DNA of 64,000 nt. Origin: Ecdyonurus torrentis (lineage: Eukaryota; Arthropoda; Insecta; Ephemeroptera; Heptageniidae). This document shows, one piece after another, positions 45,561 through 61,300 of the stretch. The position numbers and the translations under genes are program-made. How positions within the stretch are numbered: the first letter of the stretch is position 1; every line of letters starts with the position of its first letter. The stretch covers positions 57,187,009-57,251,008 of the forward strand of contig OX439128.1 in NCBI GenBank assembly GCA_949318235.1, given 5' to 3'. The notes beneath the pieces were generated by a model. That model was not told the origin of the DNA and made no database searches. It saw only the letters and a program-made list of their open reading frames with translations.

Positions 45561-48500
45561 ATGAAACAAAGTTTCTATTTCAAGAACCAAATGTTATTGA
45601 ATGATTAAAATCATACTTTTTACACGATTAAAATTAGTTTTGATGATTTCTAAAAAACTAAGAATGCTACAGACATCAAATTAAACTCAAAACATAGCTT
45701 TTTTATTTCTCTACAAAAAATATGTCTTGAACTTTTTTTCTCTGACGCATTCTTTTTGGGTTATTGACAATTTTAGTTTTCACTCATCATGTAGCCAAAC
45801 CAAGTCATGAAACAAAGTTTCTATTTCAAGAAACAAATGTTATTGAATGATCAAAATCATACTTTTTACACGATTAAAATTAGTTTTGATGGTTTCTCAG
45901 AAACTAAGAATGCTACAGACATCAAATTAAACTCAAAACATAGCTTTTTCAATTCTCTACAAAAAATATGTCTTGAACTTTTTTGCTCCGACGCATACTT
46001 TTTAAGTAATTGACAATTTTAGTTTTCACTCATCATGTAGCCAAACCAAGTCATGAAACAAAGTTTCTATTTCAAGAACCAAATGTTATTGAATGATAAA
46101 AATCATACTTTTTACACGATTAAAACTAGTTTTGATGATTTCTCAAAAACTAAGAATGCTACAGACTTTAAATTTTATTTAAAACATAGTTTTTTTACTT
46201 CTCTACAAAAAAGATGTCTTGAACTTTTTTGCTCCGACGCATACTTTTTGGGTTATTGACAATTTTAGTTTTCACTCATCATGTAGCCAAACCAAGTCAT
46301 GAAACAAAGTTTCTATTTGAAGAACCAAATGTTATTGAATGATAAAAATCATACTTTTTACACGATTAAAACTAGTTTTGATGATTTCTCTTAAACTAAG
46401 AATGCTACAGACTAACTATTTAATCAATACATAGCTTTTTCAATTCTCTAAAAAAGGATGTCTTAAACTTTTTTGCTCCGACGCATACTTTTTAAGTAAT
46501 TGACAATTTTAGTTTTCACTCATCATGTAGCTAAACCAAGTCATGAAACAAAGTTTCTATTTGAAGAACCAAAGGTTATTGAATGATAAAAATCATACTT
46601 TTTACACGATTAAAATTAGTTTTGATGATTTCTCAGAAACTAAGAATGCTACAGACATCAAATTAAACTCAAAACATAGCTTTTTTAATTCTTTACAAAA
46701 AAGATGTCTTGAACTTTTTTGCTCCGACGCATACTTTTTAAGTAATTGACAATTTTAGTTTTCACTCATCATGTAGCTAAACCAAGTCATGAAACAAAGT
46801 TTCTATTTGAAGAACCAAATGTTATTAAATGATAAAAATCATACTTTTTACACGATTAAAATTAGTTTTGATAATTTCTCAGAAACTAAGTATGCTACAG
46901 ACATCAAATTAAACTCAATACATAGCTTTTTTAATTCTCTACAAAAAATATGTCTTGAACTTTTTTGCTCCGACTCATACTTTTTGGGTTATTGACAATT
47001 TTAGTTTTCACTCATCATGTAGCCAAACCAAGTCATGAAACAAAGTTTCTATTTCAAGAACCAAATGTTATTGAATGATAAAAATCATACTTTTTACACG
47101 ATTAAAACTAGTTTTGATGATTTTTTCAGAAACTAAGAATGCTACAGACTAACTATTTAACTCAATACATAGCTTTTTCAATTCTCTAAAAAAAGGATGT
47201 CTTAAACTTTTTTGCTCCGACGCATACTTTTTAAGTAATTGACAATTTTAGTTTTCACTCATCATGTAGCTAAACCAAGTCATGAAACAAAGTTTCTATT
47301 TGAAGAACCAAATGTTATTGAATGATGAAAATCATAATTTTTACACGATTAAAACTAGTTTTGATGATTTCTTTAAAACTAAGAATGCTGCAGACTTCAA
47401 ATTCAATTCAAAACATAGTTTTTTTACTTCTCTACAAAAAAGATGTCTTGAACTTTTTTGCTCCGACGCATACTTTTTGGGTTATTGACAATTTTAGTTT
47501 TCACTCATCATGTAGCCAAACCAAGTCATGAAACAAAGTTTCTATTTGAAGAACCAAATGTTATTGAATGATAAAAATCATACTTTTTACACGATTAAAA
47601 CTAGTTTTGATGATTTCTCAGAAACTAAGAATGCTACAGACTAACTATTTAACTCAATACATAGCTTTTTCAATTCTCTAAAAAAAGGATATCTTAAACT
47701 TTTTTGCTCCGACGCATACTTTTTAAGTAATTGACAATTTTAGTTTTCACTCATCATGTAGCTAAACCAAGTCATGAAACAAAGTTTCTATTTGAAGAAC
47801 CAAATGTTATTGAATGATAAAAATCATACTTTTTACACGATTAAAATTAGTTTTGATGATTTCTCAGAAACTAAGAATGCTACAGACATCAATTTAAACT
47901 CAAAACATAGCTTTTTTACTTCTCTACAAAAAAGATGTCTTGAACTTTTTTGCTCCGACGCATACTTTTTGGGTTATTGACAATTGTAGTTTTCACTCAT
48001 CATGTAGCCAAACCAAGTCATAGAACAAAGTTTCTATTTGAAGAACCAAATGTTATTGAATGATAAAAATCATACTTTTTACACGATTAAAACTAGTTTT
48101 GATGATTTCTCAGAAACTAAGAATGCTACAGACTAACTATTTAACTCAATACATAGCTTTTTCAATTCTCTAAAAAAAGGATATCTTAAACTTTTTTGCT
48201 CCGACGCATACTTTTTAAGTAATTGACAATTTTAGTTTTCACTCATCATGTAGCTAAACCAAGTCATGAAACAAAGTTTCTATTTGAAGAACCAAATGTT
48301 ATTGAATGATAAAAATCATACTTTTTACACGATTAAAATTAGTTTTGATGATTTCCCAGAAACTAAGAATGCTACAGACATCAATTTAAACTCAAAACAT
48401 AGCTTTTTTACTTCTCTACAAAAAAGATGTCTTGAACTTTTTTGCTCCGACGCATACTTTTTGGGTTATTGACAATTGTAGTTTTCACTCATCATGTAGC

Positions 48501-49496
48501 CAAACCAAGTCATAAAACAAAGTTTCTATTTGAAGAACCAAATGTTATTGAATGATAAAAATCATACTTTTTACACGATTAAAACTAGTTTTGATGATTT
48601 CTCAGAAACTAAGAATGCTACAGACTAACTATTTAACTCAATACATAGCTTTTTCAATTCTCTAAAAAAAGGATGTCTTAAACTTTTTTGCTCCGACGCA
48701 TACTTTTTAAGTAATTGACAATTTTAGTTTTCACTCATCATGTAGCTAAACCAAGTCATGAAACAAAGTTTCTATTTGAAGAACCAAATGTTATTGAATG
48801 ATAAAAATCATACTTTTTACACGATTAAAACTAGTTTTGATGATTTCTCAAAAACTAAGAATGCTACAGACATCAAATTAAACTCAAAACATAGCTTTTT
48901 TATTTCTCTACAAAAAATATGTCTTGAACTTTTTTGCTCCGACTCATACTTTTTGGGTTATTGACAATTTTAGTTTTCACTCATCATGTAGCCAAACCAA
49001 GTCATGAAACAAAGTTTCTATTTGAAGAACCAAATGTTATTGAATGATAAAAATCATACTTTTTACACGATTAAAATTAGTTTTGATGATTTCTCAGAAA
49101 CTAAGAATGCTACAGACATCAAATTAAACTCAAAACATAGCTTTTTTATTTCTCTACAAAAAATATGTCTTGAACTTTTTTGCTCCGACTCATACTTTTT
49201 GGGTTATTGACAATTTTAGTTTTCACTCATCATGTAGCCAAACCAAGTCATGAAACAAAGTTTCTATTTCAAGAACCAAATGTTATTGAATGATAAAAAT
49301 CATACTTTTTACACGATTAAAACTAGTTTTGATGATTTTTTCAGAAACTAAGAATGCTACAGACTAACTATTTAACTCAATACATAGCTTTTTCAATTCT
49401 CTACAAAAAAGATGTCTTGAACTTTTTTGCTCCGACTCATACTTTTTGGGTTATTGACAATTTTAGTTTTCACTCATCATGTAGCCAAACCAAGTC
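45561..49496 (+). repeat. 16-monomer higher-order unit, 3,936 bp, copy 1
   Basis: Order h i j n o p q r s t (a/s) t a (b/c) c d, after which h returns at 49497. The s-t pair followed by a/s-t makes a local 492 bp dimer repeat (47528 and 48020). The second copy begins at 49497. Confidence 0.8.
48758..49003 (+). repeat. Chimeric monomer b/c
   Basis: The 5' part is type b (actagtttt, ctcaaaaac). The 3' part is type c (ttttttatttctc, aaaaaatatgtc, gactcatac, gggtt). Frame open. It is followed by an ordinary type c at 49004. Confidence 0.75.
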
Positions 49497-52447
49497 ATGA
49501 AACAAAGTTTCTATTTCAAGAACCAAATGTTATTGAATGATTAAAATCATACTTTTTACACGATTAAAATTAGTTTTGATGATTTCTAAAAAACTAAGAA
49601 TGCTACAGACATCAAATTAAACTCAAAACATAGCTTTTTTATTTCTCTACAAAAAATATGTCTTGAACTTTTTTTCTCTGACGCATTCTTTTTGGGTTAT
49701 TGACAATTTTAGTTTTCACTCATCATGTAGCCAAACCAAGTCATGAAACAAAGTTTCTATTTCAAGAAACAAATGTTATTGAATGATCAAAATCATACTT
49801 TTTACACGATTAAAATTAGTTTTGATGGTTTCTCAGAAACTAAGAATGCTACAGACATCAAATTAAACTCAAAACATAGCTTTTTCAATTCTCTACAAAA
49901 AATATGTCTTGAACTTTTTTGCTCCGACGCATACTTTTTAAGTAATTGACAATTTTAGTTTTCACTCATCATGTAGCCAAACCAAGTCATGAAACAAAGT
50001 TTCTATTTCAAGAACCAAATGTTATTGAATGATAAAAATCATACTTTTTACACGATTAAAACTAGTTTTGATGATTTCTCAAAAACTAAGAATGCTACAG
50101 ACTTTAAATTTTATTTAAAACATAGTTTTTTTACTTCTCTACAAAAAAGATGTCTTGAACTTTTTTGCTCCGACGCATACTTTTTGGGTTATTGACAATT
50201 TTAGTTTTTACTCATCATGTAGCCAAACCAAGTCATGAAACAAAGTTTCTATTTGAAGAACCAAATGTTATTGAATGATAAAAATCATACTTTTTACACG
50301 ATTAAAACTAGTTTTGATGATTTCTCAGAAACTAAGAATGCTACAGACTAACTATTTAATCAATACATAGCTTTTTCAATTCTCTAAAAAAGGATGTCTT
50401 AAACTTTTTTGCTCCGACGCATACTTTTTAAGTAATTGACAATTTTAGTTTTCACTCATCATGTAGCTAAACCAAGTCATGAAACAAAGTTTCTATTTGA
50501 AGAACCAAATGTTATTGAATGATAAAAATCATACTTTTTACACGATTAAAATTAGTATTGATGATTTCTCAGAAACTAAGAATGCTACAGACATCAAATT
50601 AAACTCAAAACATAGCTTTTTTAATTCTTTACAAAAAAGATGTCTTGAACTTTTTTGCTCCGACGCATACTTTTTAAGTAATTGACAATTTTAGTTTTCA
50701 CTCATCATGTAGCTAAACCAAGTCATGAAACAAAGTTTCTATTTGAAGAACCAAATGTTATTGAATGATAAAAATCATACTTTTTACACGATTAAAATTA
50801 GTTTTGATAATTTCTCAGAAACTAAGTATGCTACAGACATCAAATTAAACTCAATACATAGCTTTTTTAATTCTCTACAAAAAATATGTCTTGAACTTTT
50901 TTGCTCCGACTCATACTTTTTGGGTTATTGACAATTTTAGTTTTCACTCATCATGTAGCCAAACCAAGTCATGAAACAAAGTTTCTATTTCAAGAACCAA
51001 ATGTTATTGAATGATAAAAATCATACTTTTTACACGATTAAAACTAGTTTTGATGATTTTTTCAGAAACTAAGAATGCTACAGACTAACTATTTAACTCA
51101 ATACATAGCTTTTTCAATTCTCTAAAAAAAGGATGTCTTAAACTTTTTTGCTCCGACGCATACTTTTTAAGTAATTGACAATTTTAGTTTTCACTCATCA
51201 TGTAGCTAAACCAAGTCATGAAACAAAGTTTCTATTTGAAGAACCAAATGTTATTGAATGATGAAAATCATAATTTTTACACGATTAAAACTAGTTTTGA
51301 TGATTTCTTTAAAACTAAGAATGCTGCAGACTTCAAATTCAATTCAAAACATAGTTTTTTTACTTCTCTACAAAAAAGATGTCTTGAACTTTTTTGCTCC
51401 GACGCATACTTTTTGGGTTATTGACAATTTTAGTTTTCACTCATCATGTAGCCAAACCAAGTCATGAAACAAAGTTTCTATTTGAAGAACCAAATGTTAT
51501 TGAATGATAAAAATCATACTTTTTACACGATTAAAACTAGTTTTGATGATTTCTCAGAAACTAAGAATGCTACAGACTAACTATTTAACTCAATACATAG
51601 CTTTTTCAATTCTCTAAAAAAAGGATATCTTAAACTTTTTTGCTCCGACGCATACTTTTTAAGTAATTGACAATTTTAGTTTTCACTCATCATGTAGCTA
51701 AACCAAGTCATGAAACAAAGTTTCTATTTGAAGAACCAAATGTTATTGAATGATAAAAATCATACTTTTTACACGATTAAAATTAGTTTTGATGATTTCT
51801 CAGAAACTAAGAATGCTACAGACATCAATTTAAACTCAAAACATAGCTTTTTTACTTCTCTACAAAAAAGATGTCTTGAACTTTTTTGCTCCGACGCATA
51901 CTTTTTGGGTTATTGACAATTGTAGTTTTCACTCATCATGTAGCCAAACCAAGTCATAAAACAAAGTTTCTATTTGAAGAACCAAATGTTATTGAATGAT
52001 AAAAATCATACTTTTTACACGATTAAAACTAGTTTTGATGATTTCTCAGAAACTAAGAATGCTACAGACTAACTATTTAACTCAATACATAGCTTTTTCA
52101 ATTCTCTAAAAAAAGGATATCTTAAACTTTTTTGCTCCGACGCATACTTTTTAAGTAATTGACAATTTTAGTTTTCACTCATCATGTAGCTAAACCAAGT
52201 CATGAAACAAAGTTTCTATTTGAAGAACCAAATGTTATTGAATGATAAAAATCATACTTTTTACACGATTAAAATTAGTTTTGATGATTTCTCAGAAACT
52301 AAGAATGCTACAGACATCAATTTAAACTCAAAACATAGCTTTTTTACTTCTCTACAAAAAAGATGTCTTGAACTTTTTTGCTCCGACGCATACTTTTTGG
52401 GTTATTGACAATTGTAGTTTTCACTCATCATGTAGCCAAACCAAGTC
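49497..52447 (+). repeat. 16-monomer unit, copy 2 (12 monomers kept)
   Basis: Order h i j n o p q r s t (a/s) t, each displaced by 3,936 from 45561-48511. It continues into a chimeric a monomer at 52448, then returns to c d e f g h i of the reference kind. Confidence 0.8.
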
Positions 52448-54416
52448 ATAAAACAAAGTTTCTATTTGAAGAACCAAATGTTATTGAATGATAAAAATCA
52501 TACTTTTTACACGATTAAAACTAGTTTTGATGATTTCTCAGAAACTAAGAATGCTACAGACTAACTATTTAACTCAATACATAGCTTTTTCAATTCTTTA
52601 CAAAAAAGATGTCTTGAACTTTTTTGCTCCGACGCATACTTTTTAAGTAATTGACAATTTTAGTTTTCACTCATCATGTAGCTAAACCAAGTCATGAAAC
52701 AAAGTTTCTATTTGAAGAACCAAATGTTATTGAATGATAAAAATCATACTTTTTACATGATTAAAATTAGTTTTGATGATTTCTCAGAAACTAAGAATGC
52801 TACAGACATCAAATTAAACTCAAAACATAGCTTTTTTATTTCTCTACAAAAAATATGTCTTGAACTTTTTTGCTCCGACTCATACTTTTTGGGTTATTGA
52901 CAATTTTAGTTTTCACTCATCATGTAGCCAAACCAAGTCATGAAACAAAGTTTCTATTTCAAGAACCAAATGTTATTGAATGATAAAAATCATACTTTTT
53001 ACACGATTAAAACTAGTTTTGATGATTTTTTCAGAAACTAAGAATGCTACAGACTAACTATTTAACTAAATACATAGCTTTTTCAATTCTCTACAAAAAA
53101 GATGTCTTGAACTTTTTTGCTCCGACTCATACTTTTTGGGTTATTGACAATTTTAGTTTTCACTCATCATGTAGCCAAACCAAGTCATGAAACAAAGTTT
53201 CTATTTCAAGAACCAAATGTTATTGAATGATAAAAATCATACTTTTTACACGATTAAAACTAGTTTTGATGATTTCTCAAAAACTAAGAATGCTACAGAC
53301 TTTAAATTTTATTCAAAACATAGTTTTTTTACTTCTCTACAAAAAAGATGTCTTGAACTTTTTTGCTCCGACGCATACTTTTTAAGTAATTGACAATTTT
53401 AGTTTTCACTCATCATGTAGCTAAACCAAGTCATGAAACAAAGTTTCTATTTGAAGAACCAAATGTTATTGAATGATGAAAATCATAATTTTTACACGAT
53501 TAAAACTAGTTTTGATAATTTCTTTAAAACTAAGAATGCTGCAGACTTCAAATTCAATTCAAAACATAGCTTTTTCAATTCTTTACAAAAAAGATGTCTT
53601 GAACTTTTTTGCTCCGACGCATACTTTTTGAGTTATTGACAATTTTAGTTTCCACTCATCATGTAGCCAAACCGAGTCATGAAACAAAGTTTCTATTTTA
53701 AGAACCAAATGTTATTGAATGATAAAAATCATACTTTTTACACGATTAAAACTAGTTTTGATGATTTCTCAAAAACTAAGAATGCTACTGACTTTAAATT
53801 TAACTCAAAACGTAGCTTTTTCAATTCTTTACAAAAAAGATGTCTTGAACGTTTTTGCTCCGACGCATACTTTTTGGGTTATTGACAATTTTAGTTTTCA
53901 CTCATCATGTAGCCAAACCAAGTCATGAAACAAAGTTTCTATTTCAAGAACCAAATGTTATTGAATGATTAAAATCATACTTTTTACACGATTAAAATTA
54001 GTTTTGATGATTTCTAAAAAACTAAGAATGCTACAGACATCAAATTAAACTCAAAACATAGCTTTTTTATTTCTCTACAAAAAATATGTCTTGAACTTTT
54101 TTTCTCTGACGCATTCTTTTTGGGTTATTGACAATTTTAGTTTTCACTCATCATGTAGCCAAACCAAGTCATGAAACAAAGTTTCTATTTCAAGAAACAA
54201 ATGTTATTGAATGATCAAAATCATACTTTTTACACGATTAAAATTAGTTTTGACGGTTTCTCAGAAACTAAGAATGCTACAGACATCAAATTAAACTCAA
54301 AACATAGCTTTTTCAATTCTCTACAAAAAATATGTCTTGAACTTTTTTGCTCCGACGCATACTTTTTAAGTAATTGACAATTTTAGTTTTCACTCATCAT
54401 GTAGCCAAACCAAGTC
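52448..54416 (+). repeat. Eight-monomer block (a/b) c d e f g h i
   Basis: The first monomer is type a at the 5' end (ataaaac, TAA after agac, actcaatac) but switches to the type-b-like caattctttacaaaaaag. The rest are c to i of the reference order with b missing. The g copy is the aagaatgctac subtype and the i copy has gacggttt, so it mixes marks found in different parts of the array. Confidence 0.75.
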
Positions 54417-57400
54417 ATAAAACAAAGTTTCTATTTGAAGAACCAAATGTTATTGAATGATAAAAATCATACTTTTTACACGATTAAAACTAGTTTTGAT
54501 GATTTCTCAGAAACTAAGAATGCTACAGACTAACTATTTAATCAAAACATAGCTTTTTTAATTCTTTACAAAAAAGATGTCTTGAACTTTTTTGCTCCGA
54601 CGCATACTTTTTAAGTAATTGACAATTTTAGTTTTCACTCATCATGTAGCTAAACCAAGTCATGAAACAAAGTTTCTATTTGAAGAACCAAATGTTATTG
54701 AATGATAAAAATTATACTTTTTACACGATTAAAATTAGTTTTGATAATTTCTCAGAAACTAAGTATGCTACAGACATCAAATTAAACTCAATACATAGCT
54801 TTTTTAATTCTCTACAAAAAATATGTCTTGAACTTTTTTGCTCCGACTCATACTTTTTGGGTTATTGACAATTTTAGTTTTCACTCATCATGTAGCCAAA
54901 CCAAGTCATGAAACAAAGTTTCTATTTCAAGAACCAAATGTTATTGAATGATAAAAATCATACTTTTTACACGATTAAAACTAGTTTTGATGATTTTTTC
55001 AGAAACTAAGAATGCTACAGACTAACTATTTAACTCAATACATAGCTTTTTCAATTCTCTAAAAAAAGGATGTCTTAAACTTTTTTGCTCCGACGCATAC
55101 TTTTTAAGTAATTGACAATTTTAGTTTTCACTCATCATGTAGCTAAACCAAGTCATGAAACAAAGTTTCTATTTGAAGAACCAAATGTTATTGAATGATG
55201 AAAATCATAATTTTTACACGATTAAAACTAGTTTTGATAATTTCTTTAAAACTAAGAATGCTGCAGACTTCAAATTCAATTCAAAACATAGTTTTTTTAC
55301 TTCTCTACAAAAAAGATGTCTTGAACTTTTTTGCTCCGACGCATACTTTTTGGGTTATTGACAATTTTAGTTTTCACTCATCATGTAGCCAAACCAAGTC
55401 ATGAAACAAAGTTTCTATTTGAAGAACCAAATGTTATTGAATGATAAAAATCATACTTTTTACACGATTAAAACTAGTTTTGATGATTTCTCAGAAACTA
55501 AGAATGCTACAGACTAACTATTTAACTCAATACATAGCTTTTTCAATTCTCTAAAAAAAGGATATCTTAAACTTTTTTGCTCCGACGCATACTTTTTAAG
55601 TAATTGACAATTTTAGTTTTCACTCATCATGTAGCTAAACCAAGTCATGAAACAAAGTTTCTATTTGAAGAACCAAATGTTATTGAATGATAAAAATCAT
55701 ACTTTTTACACGATTAAAATTAGTTTTGATGATTTCTCAGAAACTAAGAATGCTACAGACATCAAATTAAACTCAAAACATAGCTTTTTTACTTCTCTAC
55801 AAAAAAGATGTCTTGAACTTTTTTGCTCCGACGCATACTTTTTGGGTTATTGACAATTGTAGTTTTCACTCATCATGTAGCCAAACCAAGTCATAAAACA
55901 AAGTTTCTATTTGAAGAACCAAATGTTATTGAATGCTAAAAATCATACTTTTTACACGATTAAAACTAGTTTTGATGATTTCTCAAAAACTAAGAATGCT
56001 ACAGACTAACTATTTAACTCAATACATAGCTTTTTCAATTCTCTAAAAAAAGGATGTCTTAAACTTTTTTGCTCCGACGCATACTTTTTAAGTAATTGAC
56101 AATTATAGTTTTCACTCATCATGTAGCTAAACCAAGTCATGAAACAAAGTTTCTATTTGAAGAACCAAATGTTATTGAATGATAAAAATCATACTTTTTA
56201 CACGATTAAAACTAGTTTTGATGATTTCTCAAAAACTAAGAATGCTACAGACATCAAATTAAACTCAAAACATAGCTTTTTCAATTCTTTACAAAAAAGA
56301 TGTCTTGAACTTTTTTGCTCCGACGCATACTTTTTAAGTAATTGACAATTTTAGTTTTCACTCATCATGTAGCTAAACCAAGTCATGAAACAAAGTTTCT
56401 ATTTGAAGAACCAAATGTTATTGAATGATAAAAATCATACTTTTTACACGATTAAAATTAGTTTTGATGATTTCTCAGAAACTAAGAATGCTACAGACAT
56501 CAAATTAAACTCAAAACATAGCTTTTTTATTTCTCTACAAAAAATATGTCTTGAACTTTTTTTCTCTGACGCATTCTTTTTGGGTTATTGACAATTTTAG
56601 TTTTCACTCATCATGTAGCCAAACCAAGTCATGAAACAAAGTTTCTATTTCAAAAAACAAATGTTATTGAATGATCAAAATCATACTTTTTACACGATTA
56701 AAATTAGTTTTGATGGTTTCTCAGAAACTAAGAATGCTACAGACATCAAATTAAACTTAAAACATAGCTTTTTCAATTCTCTACAAAAAATATGTCTTGA
56801 ACTTTTTTGCTCCGACGCATACTTTTTGGGTTATTGACAATTTTAGTTTTCACTCATCATGTAGCCAAACCAAGTCATGAAACAAAGTTTCTATTTCAAG
56901 AACCAAATGTTATTGAATGATAAAAATCATACTTTTTACACGATTAAAACTAGTTTTGATGATTTCTCAGAAACTAAGAATGCTACAGACTAACTATTTA
57001 ATTTAAAACATAGCTTTTTCAATTCTCTACAAAAGAGATGACAAACTTTTTTGCTCCGACGCATACTTTTTAGGTAATTGACAATTTTAGTTTTCACTCA
57101 TCATGTAGCCAAACCAAGTCATGAAACAAAGTTTCTATTTGAAGAACCAAATGTTATTGAATGATAAAAATCATACTTTTTACAAGATTAAAACTAGTTT
57201 TGATGATTTCTCAAAAATTAAGAATGCTACAGACTTACTATTTAACTTAAAACATAGCTTTTTCAATTCTCTACAAAAAAGATGTCTTGAACTTTTTTGC
57301 TCCGACGCATACTTTTTGGGTTATTGACAATTGTAGTTTTCACTCATCATGTAGCCAAACCAAGTCATAAAACAAAGTTTCTATTTGAAGAACCAAATGT

Positions 57401-58350
57401 TATTGAATGATAAAAATCATACTTTTTACACGATTAAAACTAGTTTTGATGATTTCTCAGAAACTAAGAATGCTACAGACTAACTATTTAACTCAATACA
57501 TAGCTTTTTCAATTCTCTAAAAAAAGGATGTCTTAAACTTTTTTGCTCCGACGCATACTTTTTAAGTAATTGACAATTATAGTTTTCACTCATCATGTAG
57601 CTAAACCAAGTCATGAAACAAAGTTTCTATTTGAAGAACCAAATGTTATTGAATGATAAAAATCATACTTTTTACACGATTAAAACTAGTTTTGATGATT
57701 TCTCAAAAACTAAGAATGCTACAGACATCAAATTAAACTCAAAACATAGCTTTTTCAATTCTTTACAAAAAAGATGTCTTGAACTTTTTTGCTCCGACGC
57801 ATACTTTTTAAGTAATTGACAATTTTAGTTTTCACTCATCATGTAGCTAAACCAAGTCATGAAACAAAGTTTCTATTTGAAGAACCAAATGTTATTGAAT
57901 GATAAAAATCATACTTTTTACACGATTAAAATTAGTTTTGATGATTTCTCAGAAACTAAGAATGCTACAGACATCAAATTAAACTCAAAACATAGCTTTT
58001 TTATTTCTCTACAAAAAATATGTCTTGAACTTTTTTTCTCTGACGCATTCTTTTTGGGTTATTGACAATTTTAGTTTTCACTCATCATGTAGCCAAACCA
58101 AGTCATGAAACAAAGTTTCTATTTCAAAAAACAAATGTTATTGAATGATCAAAATCATACTTTTTACACGATTAAAATTAGTTTTGATGGTTTCTCAGAA
58201 ACTAAGAATGCTACAGACATCAAATTAAACTTAAAACATAGCTTTTTCAATTCTCTACAAAAAATATGTCTTGAACTTTTTTGCTCCGACGCATACTTTT
58301 TGGGTTATTGACAATTTTAGTTTTCACTCATCATGTAGCCAAACCAAGTC
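54417..58350 (+). repeat. 16-monomer higher-order unit, 3,934 bp, copy 1
   Basis: Order k p q r s t a b c' i' u v' a b c' i', after which k returns at 58351. Within it the six-monomer order b c' i' u v' a is followed by another b c' i', so a 1,474 bp unit is nested inside the 16-mer. Confidence 0.85.
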
Positions 58351-61300
58351 ATGAAACAAAGTTTCTATTTGAAGAACCAAATGTTATTGAATGATAAAAA
58401 TCATACTTTTTACACGATTAAAACTAGTTTTGATGATTTCTCAGAAACTAAGAATGCTACAGACTAACTATTTAATCAAAACATAGCTTTTTTAATTCTT
58501 TACAAAAAAGATGTCTTGAACTTTTTTGCTCCGACGCATACTTTTTAAGTAATTGACAATTTTAGTTTTCACTCATCATGTAGCTAAACCAAGTCATGAA
58601 ACAAAGTTTCTATTTGAAGAACCAAATGTTATTGAATGATAAAAATTATACTTTTTACACGATTAAAATTAGTTTTGATAATTTCTCAGAAACTAAGTAT
58701 GCTACAGACATCAAATTAAACTCAATACATAGCTTTTTTAATTCTCTACAAAAAATATGTCTTGAACTTTTTTGCTCCGACTCATACTTTTTGGGTTATT
58801 GACAATTTTAGTTTTCACTCATCATGTAGCCAAACCAAGTCATGAAACAAAGTTTCTATTTCAAGAACCAAATGTTATTGAATGATAAAAATCATACTTT
58901 TTACACGATTAAAACTAGTTTTGATGATTTTTTCAGAAACTAAGAATGCTACAGACTAACTATTTAACTCAATACATAGCTTTTTCAATTCTCTAAAAAA
59001 AGGATGTCTTAAACTTTTTTGCTCCGACGCATACTTTTTAAGTAATTGACAATTTTAGTTTTCACTCATCATGTAGCTAAACCAAGTCATGAAACAAAGT
59101 TTCTATTTGAAGAACCAAATGTTATTGAATGATGAAAATCATAATTTTTACACGATTAAAACTAGTTTTGATGATTTCTTTAAAACTAAGAATGCTGCAG
59201 ACTTCAAATTCAATTCAAAACATAGTTTTTTTACTTCTCTACAAAAAAGATGTCTTGAACTTTTTTGCTCCGACGCATACTTTTTGGGTTATTGACAATT
59301 TTAGTTTTCACTCATCATGTAGCCAAACCAAGTCATGAAACAAAGTTTCTATTTGAAGAACCAAATGTTATTGAATGATAAAAATCATACTTTTTACACG
59401 ATTAAAACTAGTTTTGATGATTTCTCAGAAACTAAGAATGCTACAGACTAACTATTTAACTCAATACATAGCTTTTTCAATTCTCTAAAAAAAGGATATC
59501 TTAAACTTTTTTGCTCCGACGCATACTTTTTAAGTAATTGACAATTTTAGTTTTCACTCATCATGTAGCTAAACCAAGTCATGAAACAAAGTTTCTATTT
59601 GAAGAACCAAATGTTATTGAATGATAAAAATCATACTTTTTACACGATTAAAATTAGTTTTGATGATTTCTCAGAAACTAAGAATGCTACAGACATCAAA
59701 TTAAACTCAAAACATAGCTTTTTTACTTCTCTACAAAAAAGATGTCTTGAACTTTTTTGCTCCGACGCATACTTTTTGGGTTATTGACAATTGTAGTTTT
59801 CACTCATCATGTAGCCAAACCAAGTCATAAAACAAAGTTTCTATTTGAAGAACCAAATGTTATTGAATGCTAAAAATCATACTTTTTACACGATTAAAAC
59901 TAGTTTTGATGATTTCTCAAAAACTAAGAATGCTACAGACTAACTATTTAACTCAATACATAGCTTTTTCAATTCTCTAAAAAAAGGATGTCTTAAACTT
60001 TTTTGCTCCGACGCATACTTTTTAAGTAATTGACAATTATAGTTTTCACTCATCATGTAGCTAAACCAAGTCATGAAACAAAGTTTCTATTTGAAGAACC
60101 AAATGTTATTGAATGATAAAAATCATACTTTTTACACGATTAAAACTAGTTTTGATGATTTCTCAAAAACTAAGAATGCTACAGACATCAAATTAAACTC
60201 AAAACATAGCTTTTTCAATTCTTTACAAAAAAGATGTCTTGAACTTTTTTGCTCCGACGCATACTTTTTAAGTAATTGACAATTTTAGTTTTCACTCATC
60301 ATGTAGCTAAACCAAGTCATGAAACAAAGTTTCTATTTGAAGAACCAAATGTTATTGAATGATAAAAATCATACTTTTTACACGATTAAAATTAGTTTTG
60401 ATGATTTCTCAGAAACTAAGAATGCTACAGACATCAAATTAAACTCAAAACATAGCTTTTTTATTTCTCTACAAAAAATATGTCTTGAACTTTTTTTCTC
60501 TGACGCATTCTTTTTGGGTTATTGACAATTTTAGTTTTCACTCATCATGTAGCCAAACCAAGTCATGAAACAAAGTTTCTATTTCAAAAAACAAATGTTA
60601 TTGAATGATCAAAATCATACTTTTTACACGATTAAAATTAGTTTTGATGGTTTCTCAGAAACTAAGAATGCTACAGACATCAAATTAAACTTAAAACATA
60701 GCTTTTTCAATTCTCTACAAAAAATATGTCTTGAACTTTTTTGCTCCGACGCATACTTTTTGGGTTATTGACAATTTTAGTTTTCACTCATCATGTAGCC
60801 AAACCAAGTCATGAAACAAAGTTTCTATTTCAAGAACCAAATGTTATTGAATGATAAAAATCATACTTTTTACACGATTAAAACTAGTTTTGATGATTTC
60901 TCAGAAACTAAGAATGCTACAGACTAACTATTTAATTTAAAACATAGCTTTTTCAATTCTCTACAAAAGATATGACAAACTTTTTTGCTCCGACGCATAC
61001 TTTTTAGGTAATTGACAATTTTAGTTTTCACTCATCATGTAGCCAAACCAAGTCATGAAACAAAGTTTCTATTTGAAGAACCAAATGTTATTGAATGATA
61101 AAAATCATACTTTTTACAAGATTAAAACTAGTTTTGATGATTTCTCAAAAATTAAGAATGCTACAGACTTACTATTTAACTTAAAACATAGCTTTTTCAA
61201 TTCTCTACAAAAAAGATGTCTTGAACTTTTTTGCTCCGACGCATACTTTTTGGGTTATTGACAATTGTAGTTTTCACTCATCATGTAGCCAAACCAAGTC

